From Hyphomicrobium sp. (GTDB taxonomy: Bacteria > Pseudomonadota > Alphaproteobacteria > Rhizobiales > Hyphomicrobiaceae): DNA of 64,000 nt. The stretch covers positions 310,001-374,000 of the forward strand of contig NZ_JAIETU010000005.1 of assembly GCF_019744875.1 (NCBI RefSeq). The letters run 5' to 3'. A model generated the notes under the pieces. It was not told where the DNA came from and searched no databases. It was given only the letters and a program-made list of their open reading frames with translations. Positions 14,196 to 21,854 of the stretch are shown in pieces. Position numbers and translations under genes: made by a program. The first letter of the stretch is position 1. Every line of letters begins with the position of its first letter.

Positions 14196-15251
14196 ATGGC
14201 ACGTAGCGAAGCCGGACAGGACACCCGGTTGGCGTGGGTCGATGTAGCCAAGGGGCTCTGCATCCTGCTGGTGGTGCTGATGCACGCGACCCTCGGCGTC
14301 GAGAAGGCCGTGGGCTTCGACACCGGCCTGCACGGCTTCATCGAGTGGGCGCGGCCGTTCCGCATGCCGGACTTCTTCCTCATCTCGGGGCTTTTCCTTG
14401 CCGCGCGGATCGACCGGCCGTGGCGCAGCTATCTCGACACGAAGGTCGTGCACTTCGCGTATTTCTATGTGCTCTGGCTCACGATCCAGTTCGCCATGAA
14501 GGCTCCTGGCATGGTGCAGGAGAACGGGGCGGCGGCGACGCTCGCCGACTACCTCACCAGTTTCGTGGTGCCGTTCGGCACGCTCTGGTTCATCTACCTG
14601 CTGGCCGTCTACTTCGTGGTTGCGAAGCTGCTTCGGCCGCTGCCCAAATGGCTGGTTCTGGCGGGCGCGGCTGCGCTGCACGTTTTCGCCCCGCACACGG
14701 ACGTCTTCATCGTCGACGAGTTCGCAAGCCGCTTCGTATTCTTCTTCGCAGGCTATGCGCTGGCGCCTCAGGTGTTCGCGTTCGCCGACCGCGTGCGCGC
14801 GGTTCCTGTGGCGGCCATCGCGGCCGGGCTCGGCGTGTGGGCCGTGTTCAACGCGGTTGCCGTCTCCTCCGGCGCGGCGCATCTGGCGGGCCCGGACCTC
14901 GCGTTCTCGTTCATCGGCATCGGCGCCGTCATCGCGCTCAGCGTCGCCATCACGCATCGCTTTGCCGGGCAGGTGCTCGGGTACTGCGGACGCAATTCGA
15001 TCGCGGTCTACCTGGCGTTCCCGCTGTTCATGGGGCCGGTGCGGATCGTGCTCCTGAAGCTCATCGGCGCGGACGCGGCGACCGCCATCGCCGTTGCTTC
15101 GGCGCTCGCGGGCGTCGTCGGCGCGCTTGCGATGCAGTGGGCGCTCAAGGGCACGCGCCTGAGCTTCCTGTTCACCCGTCCGGCGGCGTTCCGGCTGCAG
15201 TCGCGCCGTGACGCCAGACCGGCTTCCTCAGCGAGCCCCGCCGCGGCCTGA
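14196..15251 (+). CDS. acyltransferase-3 family membrane protein
   Basis: A 351-residue integral membrane protein with about ten membrane segments and the acyltransferase_3 signature: WVDVAKGLCILLVVLMHA at the N-terminus with the conserved His, and FRMPDFFLISGLF in the second helix. Members move acyl groups (acetyl, succinyl and others) onto surface polysaccharides, lipids or peptides, usually facing the periplasm. The protein lacks the C-terminal SGNH domain of OafA. The neighbours do not show its substrate. It begins about 100 bases after the GNAT gene and could share its transcript. Confidence 0.85.
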   Translation: MARSEAGQDTRLAWVDVAKGLCILLVVLMHATLGVEKAVGFDTGLHGFIEWARPFRMPDFFLISGLFLAARIDRPWRSYLDTKVVHFAYFYVLWLTIQFAMKAPGMVQENGAAATLADYLTSFVVPFGTLWFIYLLAVYFVVAKLLRPLPKWLVLAGAAALHVFAPHTDVFIVDEFASRFVFFFAGYALAPQVFAFADRVRAVPVAAIAAGLGVWAVFNAVAVSSGAAHLAGPDLAFSFIGIGAVIALSVAITHRFAGQVLGYCGRNSIAVYLAFPLFMGPVRIVLLKLIGADAATAIAVASALAGVVGALAMQWALKGTRLSFLFTRPAAFRLQSRRDARPASSASPAAA

Positions 15252-15271
15252 CCGCCGCGCGGAGCAGAGCC

Positions 15272-15757
15272 TCAAAGCGGAACTTCGGGCTGCTTTTTGG
15301 CTTCCCGCTCCAGGCGGTCGATGCGCTCCTTGAACTTCTTCACCATGCCCTCGACGTAGTCGAACATCTTGTCGACGTCGCGCTCGTTGGGTACGGGCAA
15401 ATCGCCGGGAGGGGGCGGTGGGGCCGCATCTCCTGCGGACGGCGCGCCGAGCGGTCCGTCGCGCAGGCGCTTCTCCGCTTCGAGCGCGCGGGCTTCGGCT
15501 TCGAGTTGCTCGACGCGCTTCTTCAGCTCGCTTTCCTGCACCGGCATATCCTTGCAGGACCACGCGCCGTCCTTGCCGGTGCAGAACGACATCGCCCCCG
15601 TCTCACGATCGAGGCGAATGACGCCGCCGTCCGCCGGCATCATCGAGTACCGACCGGCCTCCTCGCCGGCCGCAGCGGCCGGGGTTGCCAATACCGCCAA
15701 GAGGGTTGCGACCAGCCAAAGACGCACCGTGCCTTGGCGACCATTCCAGTGTTCCAC
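15272..15757 (-). CDS. exported hypothetical protein with coiled coil
   Basis: A 161-residue protein with a signal peptide (hydrophobic stretch at residues 13-29, AAAA end). The start of the mature part, GRYSMMPADGGVIRLDRETGAMSFCTGKDGAWSCK, with two cysteines, is a small domain I recognise as recurring in Hyphomicrobiales but cannot name. A coiled-coil stretch follows (about residues 74-100, SELKKRVEQLEAEARALEAE), then a Pro-rich linker and a second helical segment. It is probably periplasmic. It is convergent with the acyltransferase gene. Confidence 0.72.
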   Translation of the reverse strand: MEHWNGRQGTVRLWLVATLLAVLATPAAAAGEEAGRYSMMPADGGVIRLDRETGAMSFCTGKDGAWSCKDMPVQESELKKRVEQLEAEARALEAEKRLRDGPLGAPSAGDAAPPPPPGDLPVPNERDVDKMFDYVEGMVKKFKERIDRLEREAKKQPEVPL

Positions 15758-16129
15758 CGCTGCTCTCCATTACAGAAATACGGGCCCACGTCACACGTCC
15801 GCGCGCCGGTCCTTCCCGGCCCCGGATGGGCTCCAAATTCCCTCTGATTTAGCAACCGATTGTGACCGCGTCCGGCCTGCCGGCGGCCGATTGTGCGAAT
15901 CACCTCGTCCCTCCCCAGCCGAAAAGCGGTCGGAAAGCCCCGATTTGTGCCCGCGCAGCACGACTTAACGCATCGTTTACTGGCGGCTGTCAGCTTGAAC
16001 CCGATCGGGTTTTTGGTTTGTGCCTCGTCTGACCCTTCGAACGCGTCTCGACCCGGCACACCGGAGCGGTTTTGACCGCTCTACCCCCTCCACTGGGGAA
16101 CGGCCGGCGACGAACGCCGCACTGCCACC
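15758..16129. other. intergenic region between divergent genes
   Basis: About 370 bases between the minus-strand exported protein and the PodJ-like gene. I see no coding frame or RNA gene. It should hold the two divergent promoters. Confidence 0.6.
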
Positions 16130-18880
16130 GTGGGGACCGCGATGTTGCATAGTGACCAAAAGGGTTGGCCAGCGCCGCACGGCGCCTATGGCTGGCCGCA
16201 AGCCACGGGATTTGATGGCGACGCCATCTCCATGGGACCTGATGGCGCTGCCATCCAGGCCCTCGCGCGCGATATCGAAGACATGCAGCGCCGCCAGGGC
16301 GACAGCATCGCGCACATCATGGGCCGCCTGAAAGCGCTCGAAGCGAACGCCGCCGCACGGCGCGCTGCGCCGGAAAGCGTGCGGGCTCCGGCAGGCGATG
16401 AGCCTTGGGATGCGGCCAACGCCGAAGCCCTGATGCAGAGCTACGAAGCGCATGCCGCTTCCCCCCCGCACGGCGCCGGATACGGCCCGGCCTACAGACC
16501 CGACCAGAGCGGCCATGCGCCCCACTACGGCGCCGGCCCCGCACACAGCGCCCAGGACTGGATCGGCCATCGGTTCAGCGATGTCACGGACCGCATTCGC
16601 CGCACGCTGACCGACCTCAAGCCCGGCAGCACGATGGCGCTGCTCGAAGAGCGCCTGGACCAGTTCCAGCGCCACATCGCATTGGCGCTCGAAGACGTCG
16701 TGCGGCGCTCGGATATCGAGGGCATTCGTCTCATCGAAGCGCACGTTGCCGATCTCGGCGACAAACTGGTCGATCTCGAGCGCCAGGTTGCGCGGCTCGA
16801 CGGCATCGAAGCCGACGTCCGCAGCGTCATCGAACAGGTTTCCGATGAGCGCATCGCCAAGCTGATCGACGGCAACGCCCGTTTCACCGCCGACCTCGAA
16901 GCGGTCGCACGCCGCGCGGCCGAGGAAGTTCACGCCCGCCTCGGCGGCACGCACGAGCCCGACACGCGCGCGCACGATGACCTGCGCGCCATGATCGAAG
17001 CCTCGATCCAGGATCGCCGGGCGGCCGAAGCCGAGGCCGCCACGCTCGTGAACGGCCTGTCGGGCCGTATGAGCGCGCAGGCCGACCGCTACGACGAACT
17101 CAAAGCGCTGATCGTGCAGGCAACGCAGGAGCAGCGCCAGGGCGAGCAGACCGCCATCGGCATGCTCGACACGCTGCAGCAGGCGCTGGTGCAGGTGCTC
17201 GACCGCATAGACGTGCTGGAGCAGCGTCAACCGGTCTCGGCAGCGATGGCCGTCGCGCCGATGGCCGCAGAGCCCGCCGCGCCGGTCTTCGGCTTCGGCT
17301 CAGCAGACGCATTCCGCCCGTCGCCGCGCAGCGCCGTGATGGCCACCTATGAAGCTGACGAATCGCAGCGGAGCGAGTTTCACGCCGAGCCCGCGCCGTT
17401 CGCCGCCACGCGTGAGTTCCCCGCCGACCTTCCGGAAGCCGGCGACGGCGAGCCGCATTTCGACCGCATGCGCCGCGATTTCGTCGCCGACGCCCGCCGC
17501 GCCAAGATGAAGGCGGCCGCCAACCGCGCCGAAGCCGTGTCCAGCACGCCCGAACCGGCCAAGAGCCGCGGCGTCGACAAGACGCGTGCCGCGCTTGCGC
17601 AGGTGGCCGGCATTCAACTTCCGAACGTGGGCGGCAAGCTGTTCGGCGCTTCGCCGAAGCTGCTGGCCGGCGCGCTCGCGCTCATCGTCGCCATCAACGG
17701 CGGCCTGCTGCTGCTCAACCGCAAGGACACGCCTGCGGCGGCTCCTCCCGTGATCGTGCAGCCGTCGCAAGACCCCGCTGCCGCACCGGATGCGCCCGCC
17801 GCAGATCCTTCTGCCGGTCCTGCCGCCGATCCGGGGCCGCGCTCCGATACCGGAAGCGAGGGCACGGGCTTCGCCGAGGTTGAGCCGCCCGCGGATACCG
17901 ATACGGCCGCGACGCCTTATGGCCTGCAGGACGACGTTCTCGATCCGCCCGCGGCCACGACGCTCGACGGCTCGGCCGCCCTCGTTCCGAGCGGCATGAC
18001 GATCGCGCGTCCGGCGGGATCGATGCCCGACGAAATGGTCGCCGACGTCTACCAGCAGCAGGTGCTCGCCAGCCTTTCCGGCAAGCTCGGAAATGCAGTC
18101 GCCGGAAAATCGACGGATGCGTTGCTGCCCGACGCCAATGGACGCATCGACAACATCGCTCATTCGCCGACCGCCGCCCAGGACGGCGCGGCTGGTGATC
18201 GCACAAGCGCGCTCGACCTGCCGCCTGTCTCGGTCGGACCGCTCTCGCTGCGCATCGCGGCCGCCAACGGCGACGCCTCGGCTGAATTCGAAGTCGCGGC
18301 GCGGCTTGCGGAAGGCAAGGGCACCGAGCAGAACTACGGCGAAGCGCTGCGGTGGTATCAGCGCTCGGCTGCCAAGGGCTTTGCGCAGGCGCAGTATCGC
18401 CTCGGCACCTTCTACGAACGCGGGCTCGGCGTGCCGCAGGACGTGGAGCGGGCCAAGGTCTGGTACACGCGTGCAGCCGAGCAGGGCAACGTCAAGTCCA
18501 TGCACAATCTCGCCGTGCTTGCCGCCGGCGGCGACAGCAGCAATCCGGACTATGCGGGCGCCAGGTCGTGGTTCGTGAAGGCGGCCGAGCACGGCCTCGC
18601 CGACAGCCAGTACAATCTCGGCGTGCTCTTGGAGAACGGTCTCGGCACGAAGGTCGACAAGGCCAACGCCTACAAGTGGTATGCGCTGGCGGCCAAGAAC
18701 GGCGACACGGACGCGCTGGAACGGCGTGATGCTCTGAAAGCCGCGTTCACGCCTGAAGTCCTGAAGGCGGCCGATCGCCTCGTGGCCGACTTCAAGGTCC
18801 GCCGCGCCACGCCGCTCGCCAACGATGCGCGCGCAGCCGGTGAAGATTGGAAGAAGCGCGCAAACAACGGCAACGGCTAG
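16130..18880 (+). CDS. PodJ-like polar localisation protein with Sel1 repeats
   Basis: A 916-residue protein with the layout of PodJ and related polarity factors. A cytoplasmic, coiled-coil-rich region fills about residues 40-400 (DIEDMQRRQGDSIAHIMGRLKALEAN and many later heptads). One membrane segment lies near 510-530 (LLAGALALIVAINGGLLLL), then a Pro/Ala-rich disordered periplasmic linker, then three to four Sel1 repeats from about 704 to 860 (AEFEVAARLAEGKG, AQYRLGTFYERGLG, SQYNLGVLLENGLG). No peptidoglycan-binding domain follows the repeats. In stalked and budding alphaproteobacteria such proteins organise the pole. The start is GTG 16130 or ATG 16142. Confidence 0.75.
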   Translation: MGTAMLHSDQKGWPAPHGAYGWPQATGFDGDAISMGPDGAAIQALARDIEDMQRRQGDSIAHIMGRLKALEANAAARRAAPESVRAPAGDEPWDAANAEALMQSYEAHAASPPHGAGYGPAYRPDQSGHAPHYGAGPAHSAQDWIGHRFSDVTDRIRRTLTDLKPGSTMALLEERLDQFQRHIALALEDVVRRSDIEGIRLIEAHVADLGDKLVDLERQVARLDGIEADVRSVIEQVSDERIAKLIDGNARFTADLEAVARRAAEEVHARLGGTHEPDTRAHDDLRAMIEASIQDRRAAEAEAATLVNGLSGRMSAQADRYDELKALIVQATQEQRQGEQTAIGMLDTLQQALVQVLDRIDVLEQRQPVSAAMAVAPMAAEPAAPVFGFGSADAFRPSPRSAVMATYEADESQRSEFHAEPAPFAATREFPADLPEAGDGEPHFDRMRRDFVADARRAKMKAAANRAEAVSSTPEPAKSRGVDKTRAALAQVAGIQLPNVGGKLFGASPKLLAGALALIVAINGGLLLLNRKDTPAAAPPVIVQPSQDPAAAPDAPAADPSAGPAADPGPRSDTGSEGTGFAEVEPPADTDTAATPYGLQDDVLDPPAATTLDGSAALVPSGMTIARPAGSMPDEMVADVYQQQVLASLSGKLGNAVAGKSTDALLPDANGRIDNIAHSPTAAQDGAAGDRTSALDLPPVSVGPLSLRIAAANGDASAEFEVAARLAEGKGTEQNYGEALRWYQRSAAKGFAQAQYRLGTFYERGLGVPQDVERAKVWYTRAAEQGNVKSMHNLAVLAAGGDSSNPDYAGARSWFVKAAEHGLADSQYNLGVLLENGLGTKVDKANAYKWYALAAKNGDTDALERRDALKAAFTPEVLKAADRLVADFKVRRATPLANDARAAGEDWKKRANNGNG

Positions 18881-19192
18881 CAGCCGCTCAAGGTCTTCCG
18901 TACCAGTCCGACGATTTGAGCCACCGGCGGCGCGATCCAATCCGATCGCCCGCCGGTCGCGCGTCTATCCCGTTGTTTTGGCGCACGGCTTGGCGAAAAT
19001 CCGATCGGCCGGTCCGGCAAGCGCTCTAGCACTTGCCCACAAGGTTCAATACGATGCGGCGCGAGAGCGGCTCTGCCTCCGGGCCGCTTCGCCGCTCGGT
19101 CTGGGGCCGCTTCGCCGCCGCGCACCGTGGCGGTTTTCGTTCTGCTCCCCATTATGACGCTCACTGCGACGAAACGGGTCTCAGCGTACAGT
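18881..19192. other. intergenic region before the exporter gene
   Basis: About 310 bases after the PodJ-like gene. No convincing gene or terminator is seen. It probably holds the promoter of the TauE/TIGR02186 pair. Confidence 0.55.
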
Positions 19193-20122
19193 ATGCATAT
19201 CTACCTGCCGATCGCCGAGATGTCCGCCAACGTGCTGCTGTTTCTCGGCATGGGATGCGCGGTGGGGTTCCTCTCGGGGCTGTTCGGCGTCGGCGGCGGG
19301 TTTCTCATGACGCCGCTTTTGATTTTCTCCGGCATCCCGACGGCGGTTGCGGTCGGCACGGGGGCGGCGCAGATCGTGGCGGCCTCAGTATCCGGCGCGG
19401 TCGCCCAGTACCGGCGCAACAACGTCGACATCAAGATGGGCGTGGTGCTGCTGGCAGGCGGCGTCGTGGGCTCGGTCATCGGCGTCAAAATGGTGCGCAT
19501 CCTGCGCATGGCGGGGCAGTTCGACCTGTTCGTGGCGCTCGCCTACGTGACGTTCCTCGGCGTCATCGGCACGTTGATGCTGATCGAGAGCGCCAGCGCC
19601 ATCCAGGCCGCGCGCAGCGGCGCGCCCCGGGCGCGGCGTCAGCCGGGACAGCATTCCTGGATCCACAAGCTGCCGTTCAAGATGCGCTTCCATCGCTCGA
19701 AGCTCTACATCAGCGCACTGCCGCCGCTGATGATCGGCGCGTTCGTAGGCTTCCTGGGCGCCATCATGGGGGCCGGCGGCGGCTTCATCATGGTTCCCGC
19801 GATGATCTATCTCTTGCGCGTGCCGACCAATGTCGTGGTGGGCACGTCGCTGTTCCAGATCGTGTTCGTCTCGGCCGTGACGACGGTGATGCAGGCGTCG
19901 GAAAACTACAGCGTCGACGTGGTGCTGGCGCTGCTGCTGATCGTCAGCGGCGTCGTAGGCGCGCAGTACGGCGCGGCGGCCGGCGCTCGTCTCAAGGGCG
20001 AGCAACTGCGGCTGTTGCTTGCGGCGCTGGTGCTACTGGTCTGCATCCGCATCGGCTGGGATCTCGTCGTCACGCCGCCGGAGCTGTTCAGCATCACGAC
20101 CTCGCTGGGGGCTCCGGAATGA
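19193..20122 (+). CDS. TauE/SafE-family (TSUP) anion exporter
   Basis: A 309-residue membrane protein with eight to nine helices and the internal repeat of the TSUP family: LSGLFGVGGGFLMTPLL in the first half and LGAIMGAGGGFIMVPAMIYLL in the second. These transporters move sulfite, sulfonates or other organosulfur anions. The chosen ATG at 19193 gives MHIYLPIAEMSANVLL, a start typical of this subgroup; the frame opens at 19127. The stop overlaps the start of the TIGR02186 gene by four bases (ATGA), a frequent partner pair in alphaproteobacteria. The actual ion is unknown. Confidence 0.88.
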   Translation: MHIYLPIAEMSANVLLFLGMGCAVGFLSGLFGVGGGFLMTPLLIFSGIPTAVAVGTGAAQIVAASVSGAVAQYRRNNVDIKMGVVLLAGGVVGSVIGVKMVRILRMAGQFDLFVALAYVTFLGVIGTLMLIESASAIQAARSGAPRARRQPGQHSWIHKLPFKMRFHRSKLYISALPPLMIGAFVGFLGAIMGAGGGFIMVPAMIYLLRVPTNVVVGTSLFQIVFVSAVTTVMQASENYSVDVVLALLLIVSGVVGAQYGAAAGARLKGEQLRLLLAALVLLVCIRIGWDLVVTPPELFSITTSLGAPE

Positions 20123-21039
20123 CCCGTCGCTGGATCGCGCTCTCCGTTGTTTTTGCAGCTCTTGCCGCGGTCGCGGCTCCGGCGCACGCCGCGCCATCGG
20201 AGCCCTCAGCAACGTCGCGTGAAGCCGCGCCCGCCCGAGCCGCCTCGCCCAACATCGAACTGGCCCAGCGCCCGCGCAAACCGCTGCCGGGCAAGCCGCC
20301 TGCGGGCGCGCCCAAGGAAAGCGTGGAGGCGGATGTCTCCTCGCGCACCATCGCCGTCACGTCGGGCTTCACGGGTACGGAAATCGTGGTCTTCGGCTCG
20401 GTCGTCAACAGCCGCCAGACCAGCGCGGAGGCGGGCTACTACGACGTCGTCGTCGTGCTGGAAGCGATGGCGACCCCGCTGCTGGCGCGCCGCAAGTCGA
20501 ACGTTGCGGGGCTCTGGGTCAACACGACTTCGGTCGGGTTCGAAGGAGCGCCGAGCTACTACGCCATCGTCTCGACGCGGCCGATCGAAGAGATCGCCGA
20601 CGAAGACCTGCTCGAACGCCACGCCATCGGGCTCGATTTCGTGCGCCTCGCGCCGGCCGCCCGCTCGGCCATCGAAACGCAAGCGAGCGACCTCAAGGCG
20701 TTCAAGGAAGCGGTCGTCCGGCTCAAGCAGAAGGAAGGGCTCTATATCAAGGCGGACTATGGCGTCATCTTCATCGGCCAGAGCCTATTCCGCAGCTCCA
20801 TCACGCTGCCCGCCAACGTGCCGGTCGGGCCGCTGACGGCGCGCGTCTATCTGTTTCGCGAGGGGGAATTGCTCAGCACGTTTTCGTCGCGCGTGAAGTT
20901 CGAGCGCGAGGGCATCGAGTTGTGGCTCTACCGCTTCGCGATGCGCCAGCCGGTGCTCTATGGGCTGTTTGCGGTGTTCGTTGCGGTCGCGGCCGGACTG
21001 ATCGCGTCGACGGTGTTCCGGCGCCGAGATGCGGCGTGA
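20119..21039 (+). CDS. TIGR02186 family exported membrane-anchored protein
   Basis: A 306-residue protein with a signal peptide (RRWIALSVVFAALAAVAAPAHAA), a Pro/Ala-rich linker, a beta-rich periplasmic domain (from about VEADVSSRTIAVTSGFTGTE) and a C-terminal membrane helix (VLYGLFAVFVAVAAGLIAS). The core features YYDVVVVLEA and GLWVNTTSV fit the TIGR02186 family. It starts inside the exporter stop codon, so the two are translated together and probably work together, perhaps as a periplasmic subunit for sulfur-anion export. The biochemical role is not known. Confidence 0.85.
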   Translation: MTRRWIALSVVFAALAAVAAPAHAAPSEPSATSREAAPARAASPNIELAQRPRKPLPGKPPAGAPKESVEADVSSRTIAVTSGFTGTEIVVFGSVVNSRQTSAEAGYYDVVVVLEAMATPLLARRKSNVAGLWVNTTSVGFEGAPSYYAIVSTRPIEEIADEDLLERHAIGLDFVRLAPAARSAIETQASDLKAFKEAVVRLKQKEGLYIKADYGVIFIGQSLFRSSITLPANVPVGPLTARVYLFREGELLSTFSSRVKFEREGIELWLYRFAMRQPVLYGLFAVFVAVAAGLIASTVFRRRDAA

Positions 21040-21043
21040 AGGT

Positions 21044-21071
21044 GGGCAGTGGGCAGTGGGCAGTGGGCAGT
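21044..21071. repeat. four tandem GGGCAGT units
   Basis: Four perfect head-to-tail copies of the 7-mer GGGCAGT directly after the TIGR02186 stop codon. A simple-sequence tract that could vary in copy number by slippage. It lies outside any gene. Confidence 0.9.
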
Positions 21072-21085
21072 AAAGTGTGACTTGT

Positions 21086-21133
21086 CAGTCTTCTTTCAGA
21101 AGACTTCTTTCCTTCAGTCTTCTTTCAGAAGAC
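21086..21133. repeat. duplicated hairpin at the pdeM 3' end
   Basis: Two 19-base copies (21086-21104 and 21115-21133) each contain the perfect inverted repeat GTCTTCT-TTC-AGAAGAC. The right copy covers the last codons and the stop of pdeM; the left copy repeats that end just downstream. The duplicated hairpins may act as a weak bidirectional terminator between the convergent genes, although no T tract follows. Confidence 0.7.
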
Positions 21134-21854
21134 GGGCGGCAATCGGGTAGAGGCCTTCCTGGCCCATGACCAGAACTGACAGACCGTCGTTGCCGAACAG
21201 CGGCGCGAAGGCGTCGTCCAGCACATTGAGACCGCCCGCGTAGGTGCCGAAGGCCGGCATGACGAGGCGGTTGCCGTTGGCGACGAAGCACGGACGGCGG
21301 ATGACGTGGCCGTGGAACGAAACGCGCGCCGCCGGGTGGAGATGGGCCGCGACCTCGTGCGTCACTGGGCTCGCCGTCGGCTCATGGCGGAACGTGATGC
21401 CCGAAACGGTGATCTCCGACAGCACACGGCCGCCGAAGCAGGACGCGATCTTCGGATCATGATTGCCGTTCAGCCAGATCCAGGTGCGATCTTCCTGCAG
21501 GATGCCAAGCGTTTCGCGATCGCGGACGCTCATGCGGTCGGCGGCTCCGACATCGTGGAAGCTGTCGCCGAGGCAAATCACGGTAGAAGCGGAGTAAGCA
21601 TCGAGCGTCGCGGCAAGGCGCTCCAGCGTGGCCGCCGTGTCGTAGGGCGGCAGCAGGATGCCTCGCGAGGCGAAGGACGAGCCCTTTTCCAGATGGAGAT
21701 CGGCGACGATCAACGCGTCTTCGGCGGGCCAATAGAGCGCGCCCGAGACGTCGGCGACAAACGAGCGGCCCGCAATCGAAAGGGGCTGGCGGCTGAATTC
21801 GCCCACGTCGAGGCGCTCAGGCTTGAGTTCGAGCCGCTGTGTCGCGCTTCTCAC
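21114..21854 (-). CDS. pdeM: ligase-associated DNA repair endonuclease PdeM
   Basis: A 246-residue calcineurin-like metallophosphoesterase. Its metal-binding motifs are DLHLEKG (D-x-H) near residue 52, GDSFHD near 96, GNHD near 131, and the late HGHVI. The surrounding sequence and length match PdeM, the nuclease of the ligase-associated DNA damage response cluster. It overlaps the Lhr-type helicase gene by four bases, the normal arrangement. The exonuclease and ATP-dependent ligase that complete the cluster are not in the window. The C-terminal codons are duplicated downstream (see the hairpin repeat). Confidence 0.9.
   Translation of the reverse strand: MRSATQRLELKPERLDVGEFSRQPLSIAGRSFVADVSGALYWPAEDALIVADLHLEKGSSFASRGILLPPYDTAATLERLAATLDAYSASTVICLGDSFHDVGAADRMSVRDRETLGILQEDRTWIWLNGNHDPKIASCFGGRVLSEITVSGITFRHEPTASPVTHEVAAHLHPAARVSFHGHVIRRPCFVANGNRLVMPAFGTYAGGLNVLDDAFAPLFGNDGLSVLVMGQEGLYPIAARLLKED

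Noticed and set aside
17300-18940. 546-codon minus-strand frame opposite the PodJ-like gene
   Set aside because: Antisense shadow; no motif, no ribosome-binding site, while the opposite strand has clear Sel1 repeats.
19033-20118. Long plus-strand frame leading into the TIGR02186 gene
   Set aside because: It is the out-of-frame shadow of the TauE/SafE gene; composition is Arg/Gly/Ala junk, and the real gene starts at 20119 with a signal peptide.
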